A program made the position numbers and the translations under genes. Source: Treponema sp. (GTDB lineage: Bacteria > Spirochaetota > Spirochaetia > Treponematales > Treponemataceae). Taken from it: a DNA stretch of 64,000 bases. Where the stretch lies: contig JAGAZO010000017.1 of the NCBI GenBank assembly GCA_017940005.1, positions 62,001 to 126,000 on the forward strand, written 5' to 3'. Below are positions 1-8,772 of the stretch, one piece after another (positions within the stretch are counted from its first letter, which is position 1; each line of letters begins with the position of its first letter). Below the pieces are notes generated by a model. It made no database searches. It worked only from the letters and a program-made list of their open reading frames with translations, and had not been told where the DNA came from.

Positions 1-38
1 AAACGCAAAATTAATTATTAACAAAATAAAGGTGATAT

Positions 39-1178
39 ATGTCGTTAGATTGTGGAATCGTGGGACTTCCAAACGTGGGAAAGTCAACTATATTTACTGC
101 ACTCACAGCCGCGCCAGCGAATGCGGAAAATTTTCCGTTCTGTACGATTGAGCCGAATATCGGTATTGTGGATTTACCCGACGAGCGGCTTTCATTTCTT
201 GCAAGCGTGTTCAACCCTAAAAAAACTACGCCCACATCGGTAAAGTTTGTTGATATTGCGGGACTTATAAAAGGCGCGGCGCAAGGCGAAGGGCTTGGCA
301 ATAAATTTCTTGCGAACATTCGCGAAGTTACGTGCATTGCGCATGTGGTGCGCTGTTTTGAAAACGCAGACATCATGCATGTGCGCGAAAACGCAAACAG
401 CGCCGCTTCCATCGATCCAAAAGCAGACATCGAGACGATAAACATGGAGCTTGCGGTTGCAGACTTGGACACGATTGCAAAGCGGCAGGAAAAAGTCACA
501 AAGATGAGCCGTCAGCTCGGAAAAGAAGAAGAAAAAAAATGGGCATCGTGGACAAGTGCCGTCGCAAAAATAAAGCCGTTGCTCGAAGCAGGAAAATGCG
601 CGCGTCAAGCAGATTTGACAGCAGAAGAAAAGCTTGCCGTGTACGACATGTTTTTGCTCACCATGAAACCTACATTTTACGTGTGCAACGTTGACGAAAG
701 CGCAATCGCAAGCGGAACAAATGAATATGTCGAAGTTGTCAAAAAAATCGCGCAAGAAGAAAATTCTGACATCGCGGTTATCTGTGGAAAATTTGAAAGC
801 GATTTGGCGGAAATAAAAGATGATGATGAGCGCAAAGAATTTATGGAAGCTGCGGGGCTCAAAGAATCGGGGCTTGCAAATGTCGCACGGAAAGCGTACA
901 TGCTCATGGGACTGCGCACATTTTTTACTGGCGGCGAAGACGAATGCCGCGCGTGGACAATTCATGCAGGCGACACTGCACCTAAAGCCGCAGGCGTCAT
1001 CCATACTGATTTTGAAAAAGGCTTTATAAAAGCGGAAGCGTATTCGATTGATGATCTCCGCCAATATGGAACAGAAGCGAAGATAAAAGAAGCGGGCAAG
1101 TATCGCATTGAAGGCAAAGAATACGTTGTGCAGGACGGCGATGTGCTTTTCTTTAAATTCAACACGGCGGGAAAATAA
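39..1178 (+). CDS. ychF: YchF, Obg-family P-loop ATPase/GTPase
   Basis: Ribosome-associated translation factor of the universal YchF/OLA1 family, 379 residues against about 363 in E. coli. The P-loop GLPNVGKS lies at residues 9-16, the G3 motif DIAGL follows, and the family-specific NVDE replaces the usual NKxD specificity motif near residues 217-220, which in YchF favours ATP. A helical hairpin fills the middle and the C-terminal TGS-like domain ends VLFFKFN. The start is set by an AAAGGTGA ribosome site 5 bases upstream. It leads a same-strand run towards earP and efp, so a translation-linked cluster is likely. Identification is secure. Confidence 0.97.
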   Translation: MSLDCGIVGLPNVGKSTIFTALTAAPANAENFPFCTIEPNIGIVDLPDERLSFLASVFNPKKTTPTSVKFVDIAGLIKGAAQGEGLGNKFLANIREVTCIAHVVRCFENADIMHVRENANSAASIDPKADIETINMELAVADLDTIAKRQEKVTKMSRQLGKEEEKKWASWTSAVAKIKPLLEAGKCARQADLTAEEKLAVYDMFLLTMKPTFYVCNVDESAIASGTNEYVEVVKKIAQEENSDIAVICGKFESDLAEIKDDDERKEFMEAAGLKESGLANVARKAYMLMGLRTFFTGGEDECRAWTIHAGDTAPKAAGVIHTDFEKGFIKAEAYSIDDLRQYGTEAKIKEAGKYRIEGKEYVVQDGDVLFFKFNTAGK

Positions 1179-1204
1179 CAACTAGTAATGCAAGGCGGCG
1201 TGCT

Positions 1205-1585
1205 ATGATATCATTTTCTGTTATGGATGCCTCAATTTCTTCTTTTGCAGGAACTGTGCCAAAAGAGTACGAAATATGCTATCCGCAAGATGAAGCCGCT
1301 GTCAAAAGCACCGACGACATGTGGTGGGCACTTCTGGCAAAAAAAACAGGCAGCAAGATAATCTGCATCGATGCATATAGCGGAAGCAGAATCTCTGAAA
1401 CAGGTACGCTTCCTGCGTGGCCTGCATGTATATCAGACAGGCGGATTGCACGGCTCAAAGGAACAGCTGTCATCGTATTCGGCGGCACGAATGATTTTGG
1501 ACAGCGCGATTCAGATGCCGCACCGCTCTCCGTTTTTCAAGATGCATATGCAACGCTCATAAAAAAATGCGCAGTGCTAGCGTAA
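1205..1585 (+). pseudogene. SGNH/GDSL hydrolase remnant
   Basis: A 126-residue product matching only the first half of a bacterial SGNH hydrolase. Block I, normally GDSIS, reads as a changed DASIS. The WWALLAKKTG segment, the SGSRIS segment and block III as VFGGTNDFG are present. The protein then stops, so the C-terminal DxxH block that supplies the catalytic Asp and His is missing; full-length relatives run to roughly 200 residues or more. A ribosome site (AAGGCGG, 6 bases before ATG) survives. With the altered block I and the lost triad I read it as a decaying gene between ychF and earP. It may still be translated. Confidence 0.65.
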
Positions 1586-1619
1586 CAGTGCAACGAATAT
1601 TGGAACTTTTGTTAAAGCG

Positions 1620-3350
1620 ATGGATTATTCTTGCGACATTACGATTCTCTGCCGCGTTGTAGACAATTACGGCGACATAGGTTTTGCATACAGGCTTGCC
1701 CGATCGCTTTCGCGCATACAGCCTCATGCGTTCATCCGCATAATCACAGATGACTTGCATGCGTTCTCGCTCCTTGCACCAGAAATTGATGCGTGCACTC
1801 CCGTGCAACAATACAACAACTGGCTCATATACGATTGGAATAATGCAGACATATGCACCGCCGCATTTTCAGAGCGGCAGCCGCGCACAATTCTTCAGTG
1901 CTTTCAATGCGGCTATCCGACTTGGCTTGAAGCGCTTTTGTTTGAAAAAAAATTTCCCGATGTTGTACATGTGGTAAACATAGACTACCTTACCGCTGAA
2001 TCATACGCAGAAGAGTTCCACGAGCTTGCTTCACTCACGAGAAGCGCGCGCGTGCAAAAAGTGAACTTTATGCCAGGATTTACCGCAAATACAGGCGGTC
2101 TGCTTCTCGACGGCGCAATGAATAGACGCACTATGCCCACCGCTACTTGTGCGCCAGAAAGCGTGCGCGCGCAAAACAGCATTCGCGCGCCATATACGTC
2201 AGAAAGCGTGCCACATAACACATCTGTGCCACATATTGCTGCTGACATGTATTCTACTCGCGTTTCTGTCAATGTACCAAACAGCACGCTGTCTGATACA
2301 TCATCTGCAATACCAAACAGCACACGTGAATTTTCCGTGCTCGTCTTCACCTATGAACGTGATTTTATGCCGCTCGTGCGCGCGCTTTCACAGTTTGAAA
2401 AATCGCGGGAGGCATTTTGCACGCAACACAACTACGCACCGCCAACAGTTCCATACGATTGCATGTCGCCAATCACACCGAACGCACAACGAACTTGCAT
2501 AACATTACACGAACAACGGGTTTGCGCACCGCCGCGCGCTTCACAACAAGCATCAACAATTTCATACACTGCATTTGAATCATGCACAGCCGCCCCACGC
2601 CGCACAGTTCGCGCATACGTAGCGGCAGGAAGCATGCAGCAATCGTTTGCACATGCGTGGCATGCTGGCGGCAAGCAGTTCGCGCTCACGCGGCTTTCGT
2701 TTTTGCCGCAACGAGAATGGGACGCGCTTCTTTTTTCTATGGACGCACTTTTTGTACGCGGAGAGGATTCGCTTTCGCGCGCGTGCCTTTCGGGCATTCC
2801 GTTTGTGTGGCATGCGTACAGACAAGATGGAGACTATCAAAAAGTAAAAGTGTCTGCGCTGCTCAAAACAATGCAGCCGTTTTTTGCAAAAGCAGATTTT
2901 GCGCTGCTCGAAGCGGTGTGGCTTGCGTTCAATACAACAAACGTTTGCAACGAGACGCAACGTAATGCAAGCGGCGAAACATGCAACAACAATGATGCGC
3001 AACCGCAGCACAAATTTGCCACACGCGCGCAGAGCTATGCCGCAACACACGTCGAGCGTAACGCGCTACACACATGCACCGCTAGCAACAATACAGATGC
3101 ACGCAATTCTACCGTCGTAAGCCGCGTTGCCATCACAAACAGCGTCGCTAATATACATTGCACCGTAGATGATACACTAGCTGAACTTCTTTTACAGTTT
3201 TTAGAAAACGCGGAAAAAATGCGTCAATCGTTTGCAGCGTTCGCAGCATCGCTTATCGCAAACGGCGACTTTGCACAGCATTTGCTCAATTTTTTGGCAA
3301 CACGAGAATCACCAACCTTGCCGCAAAGCAGTGAAGCTGGTGTTCTCTAA
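1620..3350 (+). CDS. earP: EarP, EF-P arginine rhamnosyltransferase, with three large insertions
   Basis: EarP transfers rhamnose from dTDP-rhamnose to an arginine of EF-P. The N-terminal DNYGDIG motif (residues 15-21) supplies the two conserved acidic residues D15 and D19. The nucleotide-binding half has FVRGEDSLSRA (378-388), which holds the conserved Glu. The protein has 576 residues against about 380 in the family. The excess sits in three low-complexity stretches rich in Ser, Thr, Asn, Ala and Cys, at about 167-235, 267-328 and 438-516; each lies between conserved blocks and stays in frame. The substrate gene efp follows about 230 bases downstream. No clear ribosome site is seen at the ATG. 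Identity is confident; the effect of the inserts is unknown. Confidence 0.93.
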   Translation: MDYSCDITILCRVVDNYGDIGFAYRLARSLSRIQPHAFIRIITDDLHAFSLLAPEIDACTPVQQYNNWLIYDWNNADICTAAFSERQPRTILQCFQCGYPTWLEALLFEKKFPDVVHVVNIDYLTAESYAEEFHELASLTRSARVQKVNFMPGFTANTGGLLLDGAMNRRTMPTATCAPESVRAQNSIRAPYTSESVPHNTSVPHIAADMYSTRVSVNVPNSTLSDTSSAIPNSTREFSVLVFTYERDFMPLVRALSQFEKSREAFCTQHNYAPPTVPYDCMSPITPNAQRTCITLHEQRVCAPPRASQQASTISYTAFESCTAAPRRTVRAYVAAGSMQQSFAHAWHAGGKQFALTRLSFLPQREWDALLFSMDALFVRGEDSLSRACLSGIPFVWHAYRQDGDYQKVKVSALLKTMQPFFAKADFALLEAVWLAFNTTNVCNETQRNASGETCNNNDAQPQHKFATRAQSYAATHVERNALHTCTASNNTDARNSTVVSRVAITNSVANIHCTVDDTLAELLLQFLENAEKMRQSFAAFAASLIANGDFAQHLLNFLATRESPTLPQSSEAGVL

Positions 3351-3508
3351 AAGTGTTGTAGTTGAGTTCAAGTCCTTTTTTCCTACAACCCTTGTCTAAC
3401 TTTTGAGGGACAGTTCAAAGTGCGGCATTCGAGCAACACACTTCTGAAAAATATCAAAATAAGAAACTGATTTTGTAAGAACACTAAAAAATACACATAC
3501 AAACTATA

Positions 3509-3537
3509 TTGAAATGTAGAATCATTTATGATATACT
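3509..3537 (+). promoter_or_regulatory. efp promoter
   Basis: TTGAAA (3509-3514), a 17-base spacer and TATACT (3532-3537) form a good sigma-70 promoter. It leaves a leader of about 33 bases before efp. The rest of the 3351-3576 gap holds only a weak inverted repeat, GTTGTAG/CTACAAC, after earP. Confidence 0.75.
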
Positions 3538-3576
3538 ATTTCCGCTTTAAACTTATTATTTTTAGAAGGGAATGAT

Positions 3577-4146
3577 ATGGTAACAACATCAGAGATTAAA
3601 GTTGGCTCAGCGTTTATGTACGAGGGCAATCCGCTCATGGTTCAGCGCATGCTCGGACAAAAATCGGGGCGCGCAGGCATGGTCACAAAAATCCGCGTAA
3701 AAAATATCGTTACTGGACAAACGCAAGATTTAGGACTTGACGCAGGCGAAAAATTTGATGAAGTTGACTTGGACGAAAAAAACATGAAGCTTTCGTACAT
3801 TGAAGGCAACACATATGTGTTCATGGACCAAGACACATATGACCAACTTGAAATGCCCAAAGACGACTTGGGCGACAGCGCTGGCTACATTTCTCCTGAC
3901 GACGACATTGACATTTCAATCACGTTCTACAATGGAAAATCAGTTGGCGTAAAACTGCCCATAAACGTAACGCGCACCATCACATACTGCGAGCCGGGCG
4001 TCAAGGGCAACACGAGCGGCAAGACATTCAAGCCCGCAACGCTCGATACAGGCATTGAAGTAAATGTACCGCTCTTTTGCGACGAAGGAGAGCGCATTGT
4101 CATTGACACGCGCGACGGTTCGTTTGTCGAGCGCGCAAAAAATTAA
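3577..4146 (+). CDS. efp: Elongation factor P, arginine type
   Basis: Translation factor that enters the ribosomal E/P site and relieves stalling at polyproline. It has 189 residues with the three beta-barrel domains of EF-P. The tip of the domain I loop reads KSGRAG, placing Arg32 where other groups carry the modified lysine. An SGR tip with Arg is the signature of EF-P modified by EarP, and earP lies directly upstream, so rhamnosylated Arg32 is expected. The C-terminal half has the family pattern GxKGNTSG...KPATLDTG and ends IDTRDGSFVER. AGAAGGG stands 6 bases before the ATG. It has its own promoter and a strong terminator, so it can be made independently of earP. Confidence 0.98.
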   Translation: MVTTSEIKVGSAFMYEGNPLMVQRMLGQKSGRAGMVTKIRVKNIVTGQTQDLGLDAGEKFDEVDLDEKNMKLSYIEGNTYVFMDQDTYDQLEMPKDDLGDSAGYISPDDDIDISITFYNGKSVGVKLPINVTRTITYCEPGVKGNTSGKTFKPATLDTGIEVNVPLFCDEGERIVIDTRDGSFVERAKN

Positions 4147-4216
4147 TAATTACAGTCACCTCACAAAACTGAAACATTTGGAGATGCCCGCAAAAAAATT
4201 AATAATTACGGGCGTT

Positions 4217-4251
4217 AAAAAAACGGCACTTAAATGTCGTGCCGTTTTTTT
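4217..4251 (+). terminator. Bidirectional intrinsic terminator after efp
   Basis: A 13-bp stem, A-run plus ACGGCAC (4217-4229) against GTGCCGT plus T-run (4239-4251), with a 9-base loop. The T-tract on either strand lets it end efp from the left and the helicase gene from the right. The rest of the gap (4252-4373) shows nothing recognisable. Confidence 0.88.
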
Positions 4252-4373
4252 TAACTTGCAGTGTGCTTAAAACTGCGTTGCAGCTTGCTTCACAAAAGCC
4301 GCGCTGTTTGCTCAACATTGCTTGCCCAACGCAGTGCGAACGCTATACGTGCGATTTTTCAATATGGAACAAA

Positions 4374-6254
4374 TTATGACAACTGCCCTTGCAAATCGTC
4401 TCCGCTAATACATTCAATATATTCTTTAACAAACATATAATGAGATGCAAATGAATTTGGCAATCTGAATAAGTGTATTCTATGTTCCTTACAAAGCATT
4501 TCCTTTTTATTATCACGTTCTCTTGTTGCACTGTTTACATAATGCTCATCACCGTCTAATTCAATAACAAGCAGCGGCATTTTGTATTTGTCACCAAGAC
4601 GCCAAAGTACAATATCAAATTCACTTTTTTCGTAATAACTTTTAAAAACAGATTCGTAATTTGGAAAAACTTTTTTCATCGGAACATTTCGTTCAATTCT
4701 AAAACCGCCGACAACAGACAAAACTTGTGAAAGCGTTTTGAAAAATTGTTTTTCGTATTCAGAGTTGTTTGATAGATTTGGCTTTTGCTTTGGAGAAGTA
4801 ACGGTGTAAGATTTTTTATGCTGAACACTTTCTGCATAAGTTATTAATTCTTTTACAGCATTTTCTTTATCTTTTGAAAGTGAGTATATAGCATTTTTAT
4901 CTGCACAGATGAGCAGTTCATTTTTTGCACGAGTTACAGCAACATTTGTAATTTCTTTGTTGTCTTTTACCCAATCAAAAGTTTTGCTGCTCGTAGTTTG
5001 TGCAAGTGCAAATGATAAAAAAATTACATCGTATTCAGAACCTTGCACTTTATGGATTGTACTTGCAAATACATTTGTAATATTTTCCTCTTGCAATTTT
5101 TTATTAATAAGATTTGCCTGATTTACAAATGGAGTTATAATTGCTATTTTTTTAGTTTTATATTCATTGTTTTTGAGAACTTGAATAATTGCGTTGCTCT
5201 CTTCTTCGTAAGAATTTTTTTTATCACCAGAATGATTTACAACATCAAATAATGAAACTTTGCCCTTCAATCTGTTTTCGATATGCAATCGATTATCATA
5301 ATAATAGGCATTTGAAAATTGAATGATTTCTGGAGCACACCGATAGTGATACCTTAACAAAATATTTTTTGAAATAGTATCAGTTTGTTGCATAAGGAGC
5401 AAAATTGAACTATGCACATAATCATATATGTGAGGATTTTTTATGCGCAGTGCTTTTTGAAAAATTTTTTGCTTTTTCTCATCTAGCAGAATAACAGGCT
5501 TCAGTTGATTTGTATCACCAACGAGTAAAAGGTGTTCCGCACGAATAATTGGAATCAGTGAACGAGCAATATCGCATTGTCCACTTTCGTCCATAATGCA
5601 CATATCAAAATGAGGAACAGCACTTCCAATTTTTTCTGCAGAAATATTTGTTGAAAACCAAACAGGAAACACTTTTATGAGCAGTGAAATATTCGTGTCG
5701 TTGGAAAGGTATTTCTTAAAATCTTGTACCGCTTTATGTTTATTTTCTTCATACAAAATTTCTACAAAAGGTTTATATTCATCATTTTGTAATTTTTGCA
5801 AAAGCTTAATCGAATGGTAATATAAAAAGTTTATAAAATTTTTATCTTCCAAACCTGCTATACATAATTTTTGAATATCTTCGTTCGTAAGATTTGGCAA
5901 CGCTGCTATCTTGTTTTCTACATTTTTAATTTCATTATTTAACGCTCTGAAAAAATTATTGGAAGAATCAATGTATTGTTTCCAATTTTCTAATGTTTCT
6001 TTTCGCTTGAAAAGTTGTTGCCTTTGTTCATATAACGAAAGACTTTCTGAAAGTGCCTTTGTGTTTTTTCTAACAAGTTCATTTTGCTCATTTGTTTTGT
6101 TATCGTACGGTTTGTTTTTTTGCATTGCAGTTTCGTAAAGATATTTAATACGAGAAATAGTTTCTGCTAATATATTTTCACGCTCTGAAGTTTTTACACT
6201 GCTGCCAATTCTTATAATTGGAAATAAGATTTCTTGATTATTGCAACGTGGCAA
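4374..6254 (-). CDS. SF1 helicase-nuclease, C-terminal part after a frameshift
   Basis: Carries the second half of a superfamily 1 helicase of the DNA2/NAM7 type: motif II as MDESGQCD, motif III as GDTNQLKP, motif V as VQGSEYDVIF and motif VI as NVAVTRAKNELL. The last 130 residues look like a DUF2726/restriction-like nuclease domain with FDIVLW and VIELDGDEH as the likely metal-binding acidic positions. No start signal precedes its first ATG. Reading back in this frame through 6255-6330 gives the conserved CSNNNAP segment that joins the upstream P-loop part, so this is the tail of one gene. AT-rich codon use unlike efp or the transporter suggests transfer. A role in DNA repair or phage defence is possible but unproven. 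Confidence 0.8.
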   Translation of the reverse strand: MPRCNNQEILFPIIRIGSSVKTSERENILAETISRIKYLYETAMQKNKPYDNKTNEQNELVRKNTKALSESLSLYEQRQQLFKRKETLENWKQYIDSSNNFFRALNNEIKNVENKIAALPNLTNEDIQKLCIAGLEDKNFINFLYYHSIKLLQKLQNDEYKPFVEILYEENKHKAVQDFKKYLSNDTNISLLIKVFPVWFSTNISAEKIGSAVPHFDMCIMDESGQCDIARSLIPIIRAEHLLLVGDTNQLKPVILLDEKKQKIFQKALRIKNPHIYDYVHSSILLLMQQTDTISKNILLRYHYRCAPEIIQFSNAYYYDNRLHIENRLKGKVSLFDVVNHSGDKKNSYEEESNAIIQVLKNNEYKTKKIAIITPFVNQANLINKKLQEENITNVFASTIHKVQGSEYDVIFLSFALAQTTSSKTFDWVKDNKEITNVAVTRAKNELLICADKNAIYSLSKDKENAVKELITYAESVQHKKSYTVTSPKQKPNLSNNSEYEKQFFKTLSQVLSVVGGFRIERNVPMKKVFPNYESVFKSYYEKSEFDIVLWRLGDKYKMPLLVIELDGDEHYVNSATRERDNKKEMLCKEHRIHLFRLPNSFASHYMFVKEYIECISGDDLQGQLS

Positions 6255-6259
6255 ATCTT

Positions 6260-7480
6260 TTACAAGTTTTTCAATAATTCCTTCGATGGGAGCATTATTG
6301 TTAGAACATACAAGACAATTCCGTCCATCAAAAAAAGTGAAAATATTACATTCAAAATAGTTTGCGTTTTGCCAGTTCCAGGAGGACCTTCAACATACGT
6401 TATATTTTCTCGAAGTGAATTGAACACAACTTGCACTTGGTCTATATTCACTTTGTTATCATATGTTACAACAGTTGCATTTCGCCTTCTTCCTTGCTGA
6501 ACTGTGTTCATTCCGAGAAATGCTTTTAGTGGAAATGTGAGCGTTTTGCTTTTTATCATATTGAGTACGCTATTTTTAACACGATTAAAATGCACATTGA
6601 AATCTCCAGACAGTTGCATAAACTCTGGATTTGTATTTATGATTTCTGCAGAACACAAACTTTTTCTAATTTCTTCGATGTATGAATCACGGTTAGACTC
6701 ATACATTGCCAAAAATTCTTCTGGATTATAATCAAACCCACTTAAAAAAAATGAATCGCTTCCTTTCCCTAAAAGATATGATTTTGAAAATTGCAATTCT
6801 TTCCCAACGACTAAAAATTGTTCATTTTCAGTAATATGAAGCAACACTTCTTTATATATGATAGGAATATTTTTCCCATATCTTTTGATTGATAAAATAT
6901 TCAACGCAAGTCTTATAATGCGGTTGTATTTTTTTTCTTCTTCTTGCCAATTTCGCAAATCCATTGCAAGTTTTTTACACTGCTCTCTTGTAAGCGATGT
7001 TTTTTCTTTTGCAAGAAGCGTATCCGCATCAAGCCCTTCGACCATCGCAATTTTTTTTACTGTTGGGTCAATGTCAAATTGAATACACTGCTCAAGAAAA
7101 GTAAGCAGTGAATGATGTTGCTCATTGAATTGTAAAAAATCTTCTGTTTCCTCTGCTGTCTCTAATTTTTTTAGCAATGATTCTGGAACTTCATACGAAA
7201 TGTCTGGCATCATTCTGGCATACTGCAACCGTGTAAAATCAATAAACTTGTTTGCCAAAAATGGATACATTTCTTGTTCTAACATTGGATTGAATAAATC
7301 GCCCATGAGTTTATATTTATTCCAATCTATGTCTTTTACTGCGAACAAAAATTGCTTATTCTGATTTTTACTGTTGCAATACTGGACATCGAGCCACTTT
7401 CCCTGCCGAATCGCTTGCGAAATTGTGAGCGCTATGTGATACTTTTTCGCAGAATTTTTTCCTTGAATTACAACAGACAT
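6260..7480 (-). CDS. SF1 helicase-nuclease, N-terminal part before a frameshift
   Basis: The 406-residue N-terminal part holds an uncharacterised region of about 355 residues and then the Walker A motif EGPPGTGKTQ. A few codons later the frame leaves the family pattern and ends. The junction is a run of 7 T on the coding strand (plus-strand A at 6330-6336). Adding one base restores SLFFDGRNCLVCSNNNAP and continues into the downstream part, giving a protein of about 1035 residues. The start ATG sits 6 bases from an extended -10 with no ribosome site. The options are a true null allele, a phase-variable switch, slippage expression, or an under-called homopolymer. Confidence 0.8.
   Translation of the reverse strand: MSVVIQGKNSAKKYHIALTISQAIRQGKWLDVQYCNSKNQNKQFLFAVKDIDWNKYKLMGDLFNPMLEQEMYPFLANKFIDFTRLQYARMMPDISYEVPESLLKKLETAEETEDFLQFNEQHHSLLTFLEQCIQFDIDPTVKKIAMVEGLDADTLLAKEKTSLTREQCKKLAMDLRNWQEEEKKYNRIIRLALNILSIKRYGKNIPIIYKEVLLHITENEQFLVVGKELQFSKSYLLGKGSDSFFLSGFDYNPEEFLAMYESNRDSYIEEIRKSLCSAEIINTNPEFMQLSGDFNVHFNRVKNSVLNMIKSKTLTFPLKAFLGMNTVQQGRRRNATVVTYDNKVNIDQVQVVFNSLRENITYVEGPPGTGKTQTILNVIFSLFLMDGIVLYVLTIMLPSKELLKNL
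6330..6336 (-). other. Homopolymer frameshift site in the helicase gene
   Basis: Seven A on the plus strand (T on the coding strand). The distance 4374-7480 is 3107 bases, one short of a multiple of three, so a single added T joins both parts in one frame. Confidence 0.8.
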
Positions 7481-7486
7481 AGCAAC

Positions 7487-7495
7487 ATTATAACA
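7487..7495 (-). promoter_or_regulatory. Extended -10 of the helicase gene (leaderless)
   Basis: TGTTATAAT read on the minus strand, with only 6 bases between the hexamer and the ATG at 7480. Transcription would start at or next to the A of ATG. No Shine-Dalgarno sequence is present. Confidence 0.7.
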
Positions 7496-7632
7496 TAAAA
7501 ATTACAGAAAATGGTAATAACAATCGAAAAAGCTCCAAAAGTAAATTTTTCGAGAGTGATTGCATGTTTCAAAATGTAAATCTACTTTTGCACGCATCGC
7601 TCCTCTGTAAACAAGGAATGCTATTTTTCAAT

Positions 7633-8730
7633 CTATAAAATGTGCAGATTCGTGCTGTCAAAGTTCAAGTACGCCTTCTCTCCTGCTTCAAACGTTTTGC
7701 GATTTTTCGGATTGTACTCAGTAATCTTCACCATTTTGCCATCTACACTCGCTTGCGCGCTAGACAAATCAACTTGATAATACTGATACGAACCCATGAA
7801 CGTGGAGAGCGTCACCGTGCACGGCAGCACGCCAGAGTCCGCAAGCGTCACCGATTCAGGACGCAGCACAATTTTACACGAGTCGCCGGCATTCAAACTG
7901 CCAAACGAATCCGCCGTTATATCAACACCGTTCACATCTACGTGCGCGCTGTTCCCGCTCACCGATGTGACGCGTCCTTCCAAAAAGTTTACCTCGCCAA
8001 TGAAATCCGCAACAAACTCATTTTTCGGCTGATAATAAATTTCACGCGGCGTTCCAACTTGCGCAATTTTTCCTTTGTTCATAATGATGATTTTATCGGA
8101 GATGCTCATCGCCTCGCTTTGATCATGCGTTACATAAATCGCAGTGATGCCAACTTTTTGCTGAATGCGTCGGATTTCCGTGCGCATCGCGACGCGCAGT
8201 TTTGCGTCAAGATTTGAAAGCGGCTCGTCAAAGAGCAGCACGCTCGGCTCAACAACAAGCGCGCGCGCAAGCGCAACACGCTGCTGCTGCCCGCCTGAAA
8301 GCTGATTTGTCATGCGCCCCTCAAGCCCCGAAAGCTCAACAAGTTCGAGCATCTCCATGACGCGCGCCCTTATCTCGCTCTTTGGCAATTTGCGGATTTT
8401 CAAACCATACGCAACATTGTCAAACACATTGTAGTGCGGAAGCAACGCGTAGCTTTGAAATACCATCGCCGTATCGCGCTTGTTCGGCGTCAACTCATTA
8501 ATCGCCTGATCGCCTATGTAGATTTCGCCTTTGTCGGGACTTTCAAACCCCGCAACCATGCGCAGCGTCGTCGTCTTGCCGCACCCCGAAGGTCCCAAGA
8601 GCGTGACAAAGCTGCCGGGCGCAATGTCGAGCGACACGTCGTCAACAGCCGCAAAATCTTTTGCCGTCTTGTAATCTTTGTACATCTTTGTGATGCGGTC
8701 AAGCCGCACGCCTTTTTGTTCTTTTGCCAT
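7633..8730 (-). CDS. ABC transporter ATP-binding protein (PotA/FbpC/AfuC type)
   Basis: Cytoplasmic ATPase that powers a binding-protein importer. Motifs in order: Walker A GPSGCGKT, Q-loop VFQSYALLPH, signature LSGGQQQR, Walker B LLFDEPLSNLD and the H-loop THDQSEAM. A C-terminal TOBE domain follows, as in the iron(III), polyamine and sugar-phosphate families. I chose the ATG at 8730 because AGAAGG stands 9 bases upstream; an in-frame ATG 24 bases earlier lacks this. Its natural partners are the permease at 14042-15748 and the binding protein at 15817-16866, but a 5-kb island lies between. A copy of the binding-protein control region at about 9.2 kb points towards this gene and may drive it. 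Confidence 0.93.
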   Translation of the reverse strand: MAKEQKGVRLDRITKMYKDYKTAKDFAAVDDVSLDIAPGSFVTLLGPSGCGKTTTLRMVAGFESPDKGEIYIGDQAINELTPNKRDTAMVFQSYALLPHYNVFDNVAYGLKIRKLPKSEIRARVMEMLELVELSGLEGRMTNQLSGGQQQRVALARALVVEPSVLLFDEPLSNLDAKLRVAMRTEIRRIQQKVGITAIYVTHDQSEAMSISDKIIIMNKGKIAQVGTPREIYYQPKNEFVADFIGEVNFLEGRVTSVSGNSAHVDVNGVDITADSFGSLNAGDSCKIVLRPESVTLADSGVLPCTVTLSTFMGSYQYYQVDLSSAQASVDGKMVKITEYNPKNRKTFEAGEKAYLNFDSTNLHIL

Positions 8731-8772
8731 AGTATCATACCTTCTATCTTGCATCTTTTTTAGGTGTTCGCC

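Noticed and set aside
192-1181. 329-codon frame antisense to ychF
   Set aside because: Shadow frame: composition follows the complement of ychF codons, no ribosome site, no recognisable domain.
2432-3050. Long minus-strand frames opposite the earP inserts
   Set aside because: They arise from the biased composition of the inserts; conserved earP blocks on both sides fix the true frame.
3351-3420. tRNA-like GTTCAAG segment after earP
   Set aside because: No acceptor, anticodon or T stems can be formed around it.
7536-7590. CAAAAGTA/TACTTTTG inverted repeat between the ATPase and helicase genes
   Set aside because: Eight bases with a loop of about 40 in AT-rich DNA; expected by chance.
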